Part shown: piece after piece, positions 19,381-27,646 of the stretch
Layout: each line of letters begins with the position of its first letter
Position numbering within the stretch: the first letter of the stretch is position 1
Assembly (NCBI RefSeq): GCF_019093865.1
Contig: NZ_JABJXD010000006.1
Span: 78,656 to 142,655 of the forward strand
Length of the DNA stretch: 64,000 nt
Direction: 5' to 3'
Origin: Lentibacillus saliphilus
GTDB lineage: Bacteria > Bacillota > Bacilli > Bacillales > Amphibacillaceae
The notes under the pieces: model-generated
Databases searched by the model: none
Seen by the model: the letters and a program-made list of their open reading frames with translations, nothing else
What the model was told of the DNA's origin: nothing
Program-made: the position numbers and the translations under genes

Positions 19381-20454
19381 ATGAAACAACGATGGCTCAT
19401 TTTGACGGGGATGCTGCTCCTTATCTTTTTGGTAACAGCATGTTCCGGCGATGACAAAGCTGCAGAGACTGACATAAACAAACCTAAGGAAAATGGTATT
19501 ACAGAAAAAGAACCACCTGAACAGGAAGAACAGAACTTTGCTAACACATACCCGCTAACGGGCATCGGTACAAATGACTCAGTTGATAATCGGGCTGTTG
19601 GTGTCATGATTAACAATCATACGAAAGCACGTCCGCAATCGGGATTATCACAGGCGGACATCGTCTTTGAAATTTTGGCAGAAGGTCGGATTACCCGTTT
19701 TCTTGCTTTATTTCAAAGTGAACAGCCTGATATCGTCGGACCTGTTCGCAGCGCACGAGAATATTATTTCGATTTAGCAGATGGCTACGATGCATTGTAC
19801 GTTTATCATGGTGCGGCAACCTTTATTGATCAAATGATTCGAGATAGAGGCATTGAGCATTTGAATGGTGCGATGTATGACAACGACCGTCATTTATTTA
19901 AGCGCGAGGCTTTTCGTAAAGCGCCACATAATTCCTATTTGCTATTTGATGCTGTTGCTGACGTTGCTCAGTCAAAAGGCTATCAAATGACACATGATTA
20001 TGAGCCTTTACCGTTTCTTGCTCAAGAAGACGTTGATGAAATTGAAGGTGATGCGGCTGAACATGTCGAAATCGTTTATTCTAATACACCAATGGAAATT
20101 GTAGAATTTGATTATCATGAATCAACAGGGACATACACGCGCTTTAACGACAGAGAACAAACAGTTGAGCTGAATAGTGACACACCGATTGCCGTAAACA
20201 ACGTCTTTATTGTAGAGGCTTCCCATCAAATCATTGATGATGACGGCCGTCGAGCAATCGATCTTGATTCCGGTGGCGATGCGTATCTCATTCAACAAGG
20301 AAAGGTCCAGCACGTGCAATGGGAGAACCGTTCGGGTAGAATTATTCCTGTGAAAGACGGGCAGCCAGTTGGATTTGTACCCGGTAAAACTTGGATAAAC
20401 GTTGTGCCAACAAGCCCGGGAATCGCACAATCCGTTCATATCACGAACGACTAA
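19381..20454 (+). CDS. yerB: DUF3048 lipoprotein YerB
   Basis: 357 residues. A signal peptide ends in the lipobox LVTAC (Cys21), so the mature protein is a membrane-anchored lipoprotein. The two DUF3048 domains are recognisable: NRAVGVMINNHTKARPQSGLS, DIVFEILAEGRITRFLALF, VGPVRSAREYY, and a C-terminal half with PVKDGQPVGFVPGKTWINVVP. AAAGGTGG precedes the ATG. Function is unknown. It lies between yerA and yerC as in B. subtilis. Confidence 0.9.
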   Translation: MKQRWLILTGMLLLIFLVTACSGDDKAAETDINKPKENGITEKEPPEQEEQNFANTYPLTGIGTNDSVDNRAVGVMINNHTKARPQSGLSQADIVFEILAEGRITRFLALFQSEQPDIVGPVRSAREYYFDLADGYDALYVYHGAATFIDQMIRDRGIEHLNGAMYDNDRHLFKREAFRKAPHNSYLLFDAVADVAQSKGYQMTHDYEPLPFLAQEDVDEIEGDAAEHVEIVYSNTPMEIVEFDYHESTGTYTRFNDREQTVELNSDTPIAVNNVFIVEASHQIIDDDGRRAIDLDSGGDAYLIQQGKVQHVQWENRSGRIIPVKDGQPVGFVPGKTWINVVPTSPGIAQSVHITND

Positions 20455-20485
20455 TTATTTTGATGATGGATCAGGAGGATGAGGC

Positions 20486-20788
20486 ATGCAAATCGATAAA
20501 TTGCGTGGTGAACAGCTCGACCAATTGTTTGAGGCTATTTTATCTTTGGAAACAAAAGAAGAATGCTACCGTTTTTTTGATGATTTGGCAACGATGAATG
20601 AAGTGCATTCCTTCGCTCAGCGCTTCCAGGTCGCCAAAATGCTTGTAGATGGCCAAACTTATCAGGCGATTGAAGACCAGACGAAAGCATCCACCGCAAC
20701 CATCTCCAGAATTCGCCGTTGTATTAACTATGGTAATGGCGGCTATGAAATGGCGTTAGAGCGAATGAAGGGGAAGGATGACGCTTAA
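20486..20788 (+). CDS. yerC: TrpR-like DNA-binding protein YerC
   Basis: 100 residues. Belongs to the YerC/YecD family with a TrpR-type helix-turn-helix: FAQRFQVAKMLVDGQTYQAIEDQTKASTATISRIRRCINYG is the recognition region and is well conserved. ATG with AGGAGGATGAGG upstream. It is followed by a strong terminator, closing the yerBC unit. Its targets are not known from the sequence. Confidence 0.92.
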   Translation: MQIDKLRGEQLDQLFEAILSLETKEECYRFFDDLATMNEVHSFAQRFQVAKMLVDGQTYQAIEDQTKASTATISRIRRCINYGNGGYEMALERMKGKDDA

Positions 20789-20837
20789 TTCCTTTTCTAT
20801 AGGGACAAGCTTAAATTCTAAATATTTATCATATAGA

Positions 20838-20877
20838 AAGCTTCACACGGTCAGTGATCATCGTGTGAAGCTTTTTT
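20838..20877 (+). terminator. Intrinsic terminator after yerC
   Basis: The stem AAGCTTCACACG / CGTGTGAAGCTT is followed by TTTTTT. The roughly 200 bases from here to 21090 are AT-rich and contain AGTATAAAATAC-like promoter sequence but nothing else I can assign. Confidence 0.92.
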
Positions 20878-21090
20878 GTATAAGTACAGGATTGTAGAAT
20901 ACAAAATTTAAACAAAAATCCATTGCATCTAGTATAAAATACACAGTCTTTTTTACTCATGACAGCTATACAGAAAACCTGTAACATACATTTGTCTGAT
21001 TTATTAACTAATAAACAACAGTGTGAATCAATTTCTTTAACAGATTTTTATTTTAAAATATACAGTTACATATGAATAAGGGGGAGAAAA

Positions 21091-23160
21091 ATGAGGAAAA
21101 TGCTGTTACTGATTTTAATGCTGTTACTATTTGCAGCGTGTTCCACAGATGACACATCAGAAAAAAAGGATCATACTGATGGTCATGCTTCATCAGACAA
21201 TGGGGAGAGACAAAATTATCCGGATCATCTACCAGAAAGCCTGTTTAGCTATGAATATGATTCGGAAGACGACTATGAGTTTCGATCACTATATAGTTCT
21301 TTAGATGGCAGTACCATTTTATTTACCACAGAAGAGGAGATTAAAAGAGAAAGAGAAAAAACAGCTTATGTGAAATATGGGAAAAACGATGTAATAAATT
21401 TAAAGGAGCTTTCAAATGCAAGTGAAGCTGATTTGGAAGACCGTAATTGTACTAGACTTCATTTGTCGCCAAATGGACAATACATAACGTTTAGCTGTTC
21501 CTTGGATGAGCGAATGTTTGTTGTTTATGATACGGAACAGGAAGAGATTGTACACCATGAAGAATCTTTGGATGATCCAGCATTAAGAATGTTTGGTATT
21601 ACAGATAATATGGACGTTCTTTTGGAAAATATTGATAGAGATACAGTGGCAATATATACACCTGAAACAGCGCAATTAAAAGAATTTAATTTGCCGGAAC
21701 TGTCTGGTGTACCTGATGAGACTTTTGAAAGTGTTTATGCTGCAAATAATGGACAAACAATTATTTTAAATACTTTTTCTCGATTATATGTATTGGATAC
21801 AAAATCTGGAGATTTAGAAGAAATTGCAGATGTAAAACCATATGAGGAACGATTTAAGGGCGAAACAGAAGGCATTAGATTGAGCGACATAAAGGTATCA
21901 CCAAATGGAAAGTATCTCTTCTATAGATTGGATGATATAAGTTCCGATATTTATCAAAGCTATAACTTTGTTAATGTAGAGCAAGGCGAAACCGAAAGTT
22001 TTACAGATTTTGGATATGATTTTGTGGAAACAATTGATAACAATGGAAACGCCGTTATTAAAGGATTGGGAAACCTCTTTCTCTATCAAATTGATAGTGG
22101 GCAAAATCGTATCATCCCTAATGTAGAAAGTGGGGTGTATACAGATGAGATAACATTGACGAGCGATGGCAAAACACTATTTTTTGCAGACAGACAAAAT
22201 GTTTCTGATGATACTGAAGCATATCATTTATATCGTTTAACGCTTGAAGAGGCTAAAAAGTATGAAAAAGTCGACTTTCAAGCAACGAAAGAAGATAGGG
22301 ATAAGCTGTTGTCAGAAGTACAAAGCACTTCAAGTAATAAAGAGGGATTTACATTTTATCCGGTTGAAGGTGATGTTAGCGACATGTTTAATGACGTTTG
22401 GGAGAGAAGTAAACATGTTCTATACCCATCTGTTTTTCCTGAACAGATATCGTTAGTTAACCATTATTTAGGGTTAAAGCGTGTTACTCAAGAGATCAAA
22501 TTAGATGCAACTGAATTAACTCAGCGGCGTTTAATTAATGTTTATGCCGCAAGTTATCCTGATAAAGAGAGGAAAGACTTCTGTATTGATAACGACTTGG
22601 AATTAGTTGAGACGAAAGACGGTGTCGATTATTTTTTCTACCTTTTCTATAATGATGAAGTCGAGCTTGCCTTTGTAAAAGATGATTGGTGTTATTCAAT
22701 TGAAGGGAAAGGTTTTACCAAGGAAGAAATGTTTGATATAGCAAATTCTATGGGAAAACGCGAAAATAAACCAGCTGATGTCCCTTTAGATACTGTTAAA
22801 TTGCCAACAAAACTTCCATTTAAAGATGTGATTATTAAAAATCCACGTGTTGCGCATCACGGAAGAACTGATAAGTATGTATTCTCAGTAGAATATGAAG
22901 ATCACTCTATACCTTTGAAAATCACATATGTAGTTGGATATCAAGAGCCATCTTTTATAGACAATGACGAAACTATGGAAGTTGAACTTACCCATTCTAT
23001 GAAAGGTTTTTATAATGAAAAGTGGCTACAATTGTATATAACAGATGGGACGAACTACTATGGCATTGAGACCGATGTTGAGATCAAAGATATAAAAGAA
23101 TTAGGAGGTAAGGAAACAATAAAGGAAGCGTTAATTGAAATAGCAAATTCGGTTGAGTAG
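21091..23160 (+). CDS. Large lipoprotein, beta-propeller-like N-terminal half
   Basis: 689 residues, not recognised as a named family. Signal peptide with lipobox FAAC (Cys17), then a D/S/E-rich linker. Residues about 60-400 contain recurring blade-like motifs (LSPNGQYITFSC, VSPNGKYLFYRL, LTSDGKTLFFAD), suggesting a WD40/TolB-like beta-propeller. The C-terminal 280 residues have no motif I know. ATG with GGGGGAG upstream. Codon use is much more AT-rich than in the flanking yer/pcr genes, and the gene interrupts the yerC-pcrB neighbourhood seen in B. subtilis, so it is probably acquired. Confidence 0.75.
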   Translation: MRKMLLLILMLLLFAACSTDDTSEKKDHTDGHASSDNGERQNYPDHLPESLFSYEYDSEDDYEFRSLYSSLDGSTILFTTEEEIKREREKTAYVKYGKNDVINLKELSNASEADLEDRNCTRLHLSPNGQYITFSCSLDERMFVVYDTEQEEIVHHEESLDDPALRMFGITDNMDVLLENIDRDTVAIYTPETAQLKEFNLPELSGVPDETFESVYAANNGQTIILNTFSRLYVLDTKSGDLEEIADVKPYEERFKGETEGIRLSDIKVSPNGKYLFYRLDDISSDIYQSYNFVNVEQGETESFTDFGYDFVETIDNNGNAVIKGLGNLFLYQIDSGQNRIIPNVESGVYTDEITLTSDGKTLFFADRQNVSDDTEAYHLYRLTLEEAKKYEKVDFQATKEDRDKLLSEVQSTSSNKEGFTFYPVEGDVSDMFNDVWERSKHVLYPSVFPEQISLVNHYLGLKRVTQEIKLDATELTQRRLINVYAASYPDKERKDFCIDNDLELVETKDGVDYFFYLFYNDEVELAFVKDDWCYSIEGKGFTKEEMFDIANSMGKRENKPADVPLDTVKLPTKLPFKDVIIKNPRVAHHGRTDKYVFSVEYEDHSIPLKITYVVGYQEPSFIDNDETMEVELTHSMKGFYNEKWLQLYITDGTNYYGIETDVEIKDIKELGGKETIKEALIEIANSVE

Positions 23161-23183
23161 ATACTCTACACTTTATAAAATAG

Positions 23184-23215
23184 GTGCAGTCCTATCAGGC
23201 TGTACTTGTTTTTTT
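23184..23215 (+). terminator. Likely terminator after the lipoprotein gene
   Basis: GTGCAGTC / GGCTGTAC form a hairpin with G-U pairs around a short loop, followed by TTGTTTTTTT. Confidence 0.6.
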
Positions 23216-23221
23216 ATGATT

Positions 23222-23756
23222 TTGTTGGACAGTATATTCCGCTCATTGATATTGTCGACTCATCTACACCAATTAAAACAACGATTACTGTTGAAGCGCT
23301 TAACGTAGCAGAAGAGGACATTACAGAGCTCAAGACAGGAATGGTGACATTCCAGTTCATCGTAAGGTGACAACATTTGAACAGAAGCAATATGATCCAT
23401 CTGGTGATAATAGCGACTTACATTATTTGCATCCTGTTGACAAAGTTGAAATAGGAGAGGCGGAGGATACGCTTGCTGCGAGCCCACTGGGTATTTACCA
23501 GTATCAATATGGGACTCACGAGGAAACAGGTGACGAACTAAAGCCGACCCACTTGCCAGGCAATTACTTACCAATGCCTGCTCAAGGATTAATTCCTATT
23601 GAGTGGGCGACACATTACAAAGGTGAGGCACCCATTGATGCCATTCGCGTGAAGGTTGCGGGCATCGATGGGTATACGAAAGATTCGGCACAACACATTA
23701 AAGATATTGCCGCCGATTGCGCGAGCATTATTAAACGACCCACAGCTGCTCATATG
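23222..23756 (+). pseudogene. ABC transporter permease fragment (MacB/FtsX-type), frameshifted
   Basis: From 23222 one frame reads GQYIPLIDIVDSSTPIK and on to ELKTG, then ends at a stop near 23369. The next frame carries on logically from about 23355 with DIPVHRKVTTFEQKQYDP and on to AIRVKVAGIDGYTKDSA. This resembles the extracellular domain of a MacB-like permease broken by a frameshift near 23350. It has no start, no membrane segments and an abrupt end, so it is a remnant. Confidence 0.8.
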
Positions 23757-23949
23757 TGATGAGCCAACAGGCAACCTTGATCGCGCGTCTCGAGATCACA
23801 TCCTCGCTATCTTGAAGCAGCTCCAAGAGGAAGGGCGGACCATTTTCTTTGTAACCCATGATTACGGAATTCTTCCTTACGGTGATCGCGTTCTGCAGCT
23901 CAGTGAAGGGGTATTGGAAGAGATTGATCAGCACGTGTTGCATACTTGA
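23709..23949 (+). pseudogene. ABC transporter ATPase 3' fragment
   Basis: From about 23709 a different frame reads [22 protein letters not shown] and on to RTIFFVTHDYGILPYGDRV. This is the Walker B and H-loop half of a LolD/MacB-type ATPase, lacking Walker A and the signature motif. The junction near 23709 joins it directly, out of frame, to the permease fragment. A deletion that removed the permease end and the ATPase start would explain this. Confidence 0.85.
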
Positions 23950-23980
23950 TCAATCGGTTCATTTATATATGTAAAAAGAA

Positions 23981-24024
23981 AAACATGCAATGAGCGATCT
24001 ACCACCTATCATTGCATGTTTTTT
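23981..24024. terminator. Bidirectional terminator
   Basis: AACATGCAATGA pairs with TCATTGCATGTT, with A-rich sequence on the left and TTTTTTA on the right. It ends the minus-strand redox/permease operon and could also stop plus-strand readthrough. Confidence 0.85.
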
Positions 24025-24040
24025 ATTTGACACACCGCCC

Positions 24041-24271
24041 TTACACGAGAAGTTGTTTGATCTCGTCTGGTTTAAGAACTTTTCCAGTAACTTTTACTTC
24101 TTCATTAACTACGAGGGCTGGGGTGCTCATAACACCGTATTGCGCAATCTCTTGAAAGTCGGTTACTTTTTCAACGGTTATGTCTTGGTTCAGTTCTTTT
24201 ACAGCGACTTGAACATTTTTCTCTAATTGTTTACATTTTGCACATCCAGGTCCTAACACTTTAATCGTCAT
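24041..24271 (-). CDS. Small thioredoxin-like redox-active disulfide protein
   Basis: 76 residues from the ATG at 24271, which has AAGGAG nine bases upstream; the ATG at 24280 is too close to it. The CxxC site is GPGCAKCKQLEKNV, and MSTPALVVNEEVKVTG provides the cis-proline loop, so the glutaredoxin/thioredoxin fold is expected. It belongs to the family often named redox-active disulfide protein 2. It is the third gene of an ArsR - permease - thioredoxin unit, a common association for metalloid-responsive permeases, but its partner is not proven. Confidence 0.88.
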   Translation of the reverse strand: MTIKVLGPGCAKCKQLEKNVQVAVKELNQDITVEKVTDFQEIAQYGVMSTPALVVNEEVKVTGKVLKPDEIKQLLV

Positions 24272-24308
24272 ATGACACATCTCCTTAAAATATATAATTA
24301 CCTATTAA

Positions 24309-25310
24309 TTAAAATAGGAAATCTAATGCATTAAATGTATAGCCTATTATAATAATTCCAATCGTAATGATTGCAATAAATAGAGTTAACAGTTTTGGTT
24401 TAATGACCTTACTCAGCATAATGAGAGAAGGCAGAGATAAAGCAGTTACCGACATCATAAAGGCAAGGATCGTACCAACTTGAACACCTTTTCCAAATAA
24501 AGCTTCCGCGATGGGCAGTGTTCCAAAAATATCAGCATAAATCGGTATGCCTATAACTGTTGCGATGAGAACTGCAAGTGGATTATCTTCTCCGATAACT
24601 GTTTCAATAACGGATTGAGGAATCCAATTGTGAATCAAAGCGCCAATGCCTACCCCAATTAAGATGGCGTACCATACTTTTTTAAAGATGGCTTTCACTT
24701 CATCTATGGCATAGCCAATTCTTTCGTTATATGTTAATCGATCGATGTCATCCTCCGTACTGCCGCTATTCATGACAAATGATTCTATATGATGTTCTAA
24801 CTTTAATTTGTCAATGATCATACCACCGATTACAGCAAGAATGAGACCGACAATGACGTAAACAGCAGCGATTTTGACCCCAAAGAAAGAAGTCAGTAAC
24901 AAAAAGGAGGCTAAGTCAACCATTGGTGAAGAAATTAAAAATGAGAACGTGACGCCTAATGGTAGCCCTGCTGTCGTAAACCCAATAAAGATTGGAATAC
25001 TCGAACAGCTGCAGAAAGGTGTGATGGTGCCAAGTAATGCACCGAGAATATGACCTTTAATGCCTTTGATGCCTCCGAGTAGTCTCTTAGTTCGTTCTGG
25101 AGGGAAGTAACTTTGGATAAAAGATATGATGAATATTAATACGGACATCAATATAAAGATTTTGATCGTATCATAGATAAAAAAATGAATACTGCCACCG
25201 AGCTTTTCATCAACTGAAATATGAAATATGTCTTCCACGAGTAAGTGAATAAGATTCGACAGCCACTCCATTTTAAGGAGCTGGTCGTTCAACCATGAAA
25301 ATATGTCCAT
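24309..25310 (-). CDS. ArsP/YraQ-type permease (UPF0718)
   Basis: 333 residues with about eight membrane spans. The diagnostic segment TPFCSCSSIPIFIGFTTAG carries the paired cysteines of this permease family, with a second copy-like segment LIATVIGIPIYADIFGTLP in the C-terminal half. Members include ArsP (organoarsenical efflux) and permeases of unknown substrate. Located between the ArsR gene and the thioredoxin-like gene, 18 bases from each neighbour or a little more, so likely co-transcribed. Substrate is inferred only from the ArsR context. Confidence 0.85.
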   Translation of the reverse strand: MDIFSWLNDQLLKMEWLSNLIHLLVEDIFHISVDEKLGGSIHFFIYDTIKIFILMSVLIFIISFIQSYFPPERTKRLLGGIKGIKGHILGALLGTITPFCSCSSIPIFIGFTTAGLPLGVTFSFLISSPMVDLASFLLLTSFFGVKIAAVYVIVGLILAVIGGMIIDKLKLEHHIESFVMNSGSTEDDIDRLTYNERIGYAIDEVKAIFKKVWYAILIGVGIGALIHNWIPQSVIETVIGEDNPLAVLIATVIGIPIYADIFGTLPIAEALFGKGVQVGTILAFMMSVTALSLPSLIMLSKVIKPKLLTLFIAIITIGIIIIGYTFNALDFLF

Positions 25311-25328
25311 GACGCTTCCTGCTTTCTT

Positions 25329-25676
25329 TTAATCGAGTAAACGTGTTTCTATTAAAGGAAGAATGGTTTCTTTAATTAAATGATAAACCGTGTACCGACC
25401 TTCTTTTTGCGATCGAATCACATTCCCTCGTTCCAATAGTTTTAAGTGATGTGAAATGGTTGACGTTGGAACCCCTAATCCATCAACGATTTCGCACATA
25501 CAAAGGTCATCAACGTATAACATTGCAATAATCTGTAACCGCGTTTCATCACCTAACGCTTTAAAAAAATCGGCTTTACCTTGTATGGTGGCCTTATCAT
25601 TAAGTACCGGCAATACTGTTTGAGACTGCATGACAATGGCTTTGGTTTCAGCGGTCGTTTTTACCGATGTTTTCAT
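25329..25676 (-). CDS. ArsR/SmtB-family repressor
   Basis: 115 residues. Winged helix with FKALGDETRLQIIAML, the metal-site helix DLCMCEIVDGLG, and recognition helix VPTSTISHHLKLLERG. The CxC in alpha-3 is the arrangement of As(III)/Sb(III)-responsive ArsR proteins. An unusual N-terminal extension of about 30 residues precedes the domain. It is first in the operon and likely autoregulated through the palindrome at 25703-25722. Confidence 0.9.
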   Translation of the reverse strand: MKTSVKTTAETKAIVMQSQTVLPVLNDKATIQGKADFFKALGDETRLQIIAMLYVDDLCMCEIVDGLGVPTSTISHHLKLLERGNVIRSQKEGRYTVYHLIKETILPLIETRLLD

Positions 25677-25696
25677 AAATGCTCTCCCCCTAGTAA

Positions 25697-25722
25697 TATT
25701 ATAAAACTAGTTTTCTAGTTTT
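25697..25722 (-). promoter_or_regulatory. Promoter -10 and operator of the arsR operon
   Basis: A perfect inverted repeat AAAACTAG-TTTT-CTAGTTTT (25703-25722) lies about 30 bases before the arsR start. On the minus strand it abuts a TATAAT -10 box, so a bound repressor would block RNA polymerase. Confidence 0.75.
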
Positions 25723-25848
25723 GTGGGCGAAAAAGTTACAATTTGGTTAAGAATGCTTGTTGCTACATCTTTTTTTCGAGGATCTCTGAGGTTTCACACC
25801 GATTATGCTTGTAAGCAAGGGTAATATATATACATAGAAATTCTCACT

Positions 25849-26634
25849 TTATTTTTTTTGAAGTTCATATTTTAACAGTATTTCTTCCTTAACATAGTGA
25901 ACATATACTGGGGAGAAATCACTGTCAATATGATTGTTTGTTTCGCTGAGTATATGAACATCTTGTTTAATAGCATTTATAAAGAATAAATTGTTTATAT
26001 TTTCTATGTGACACTTATGCACTTTATAAATGTTTCTGTCTACATTAACTATACTAAATTCTTTGTACGTCCACTGTATTACATACAACATAAAAGTAAA
26101 AAATAATGTGTTTCCTATTCCGTATATCAATATATCTGTAATATGACTCATTATAAAGGTATTGTCCTGTATAAAACCATCCATATAATATGACATTAAT
26201 ACTATGTTAAGGATAATTATCCCAATATAACCTGTAACAATAGTTAGGTTAGTGAATTTTTTGATTTTCCCCCCTTGACTTATACGTCTCTTGAGATTTG
26301 GTGCTATTAATAAGGTGCTAATTATTAAATAGATGCATATTACCAAAAAAAATAAAATTAAGGATGTCAATGCAAGGAAATGATTGTTTATTACATCAAT
26401 TTTCTCTGCAATAAAGTAACTCAATGTGTACAGTGATAGAGTTATAAATAATGAAACAAATATAGACTCTAGAAATTTTTCCCATATACCTTCGTGTCTG
26501 GGGGTTAACTTTTTTTCGAATGTTGTTTTTGTTAGTGTTTTCATAAAAATTCTAACAACAATAAACGCTACCCCTATAACTGATATTATGGGAGTAATAA
26601 ATCCTAATATATCTTGTATTGGATTTAATTCCAT
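25849..26634 (-). CDS. Hypothetical membrane protein
   Basis: About 261 residues from the ATG at 26634, which has GAGGTG just upstream; the frame is open to 26682 but without a site. Five or six membrane spans alternate with lysine-rich loops (IISVIGVAFIVVRIF, SIFVSLFITLSLYTLSYF, LTSLILFFLVICIYLIISTLL, NLTIVTGYIGIIILNIVLMSY). A hydrophilic C-terminal tail of about 70 residues follows. Very AT-rich, unlike the flanking core genes. I do not recognise the family. No operon partner is evident: it lies divergent to pcrB and 170 bases behind arsR. Confidence 0.65.
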   Translation of the reverse strand: MELNPIQDILGFITPIISVIGVAFIVVRIFMKTLTKTTFEKKLTPRHEGIWEKFLESIFVSLFITLSLYTLSYFIAEKIDVINNHFLALTSLILFFLVICIYLIISTLLIAPNLKRRISQGGKIKKFTNLTIVTGYIGIIILNIVLMSYYMDGFIQDNTFIMSHITDILIYGIGNTLFFTFMLYVIQWTYKEFSIVNVDRNIYKVHKCHIENINNLFFINAIKQDVHILSETNNHIDSDFSPVYVHYVKEEILLKYELQKK

Positions 26635-26861
26635 TGTTTTCACCTCGACAAGAAATTTATAAAAAATTAACTTTGAAGTCAATATATTTAATCAAAATAT
26701 ATAATCTTTTTATAGATTATAATATATTTTTTGTAAACGAACAAAGGAAATTCTGGTAGATATTTTTATTATTCATCCTAAACAATTTCGACCCGTTTGG
26801 AAATGTTCGATTAAATTCTTAGTACACTGGGTTAGCATTGCGATGACCTATCCTTTAGACG

Positions 26862-26887
26862 CCCCCATGCGAGGGCTTTTTTTGTTA
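26862..26887 (+). terminator. Probable intrinsic terminator before pcrB
   Basis: GCCCCC-ATGC-GAGGGC (one mismatch) followed by TTTTTTT. It lies immediately before a TATAAT-like box at 26885 that may serve pcrB. Nothing else is recognisable in 26635-26926. Confidence 0.55.
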
Positions 26888-26926
26888 TAATGAATGAACG
26901 TACTATAATGATGGAGGCTTGGACTT

Positions 26927-27616
26927 TTGGATACGAATTTAATGAAGGAATGGACACATATATTTAAACTTGATCCGGCGAAAGAGATATCTGATGAAGC
27001 GCTTGAAGCGGTGTGTGAATCTGGAACCGATGCGATTATTGTTGGTGGAACCGATGATGTGACGCTTGATGGTGTGCTTGATTTGCTATCGCGCATTCGT
27101 CGTTATACCGTCCCGTGCATTTTAGAAATCTCTAACATTGAATCGGTGACACCCGGTTTTGATTATTATTTTATACCGATGGTGATGAATTCACAGGACA
27201 AAAAATGGATGATGGACGTCCAGCATGAAGCGATTAAAGCATATAAGCCATTGATGGAATGGGAAGAAATCCTTATGGAAGGCTACTGCGTTTTGAATGA
27301 AGAAGCGAAGGTGTTTCAACATACAAATTGTCGACTACCAGATGAAGATGATGTACTGGCGTATGCTTACATGGCTGAGCGGATGTTTAAGTTGCCTATT
27401 TTTTACATGGAATACAGTGGCACATACGGCGATCCGGCGCTTGTTGAACGGGTCAGCTATGAATTAGACGAGACGCTACTCGTATATGGTGGTGGCATTG
27501 AAACGGCTGAGCAAGCCCGAGAAATGAAAGCTTTTGCGGATGTTATTGTCGTCGGCAATAGTCTTTATACGAATTTCAAAGAGGCTATTAAAACAGTAGC
27601 AGCGATTAAAGGTTAA
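26927..27616 (+). CDS. pcrB: Heptaprenylglyceryl phosphate synthase
   Basis: 229 residues, TIM-barrel family of GGGP synthases. It joins sn-glycerol-1-phosphate and heptaprenyl diphosphate to make an ether lipid precursor at the membrane. Motifs: FKLDPAKEISDEAL, DAIIVGGTDDVT, YYFIPMVMNS, YMEYSGTYGDP, VYGGGIETAEQAREM and DVIVVGNSLY, which are the phosphate-binding loops. TTG start at 26927 with GGAGG upstream. Precedes pcrA as in B. subtilis. Confidence 0.95.
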   Translation: MDTNLMKEWTHIFKLDPAKEISDEALEAVCESGTDAIIVGGTDDVTLDGVLDLLSRIRRYTVPCILEISNIESVTPGFDYYFIPMVMNSQDKKWMMDVQHEAIKAYKPLMEWEEILMEGYCVLNEEAKVFQHTNCRLPDEDDVLAYAYMAERMFKLPIFYMEYSGTYGDPALVERVSYELDETLLVYGGGIETAEQAREMKAFADVIVVGNSLYTNFKEAIKTVAAIKG

Positions 27617-27646
27617 CTGTAATCAGACATTAGAAAGGGGCGTCCA

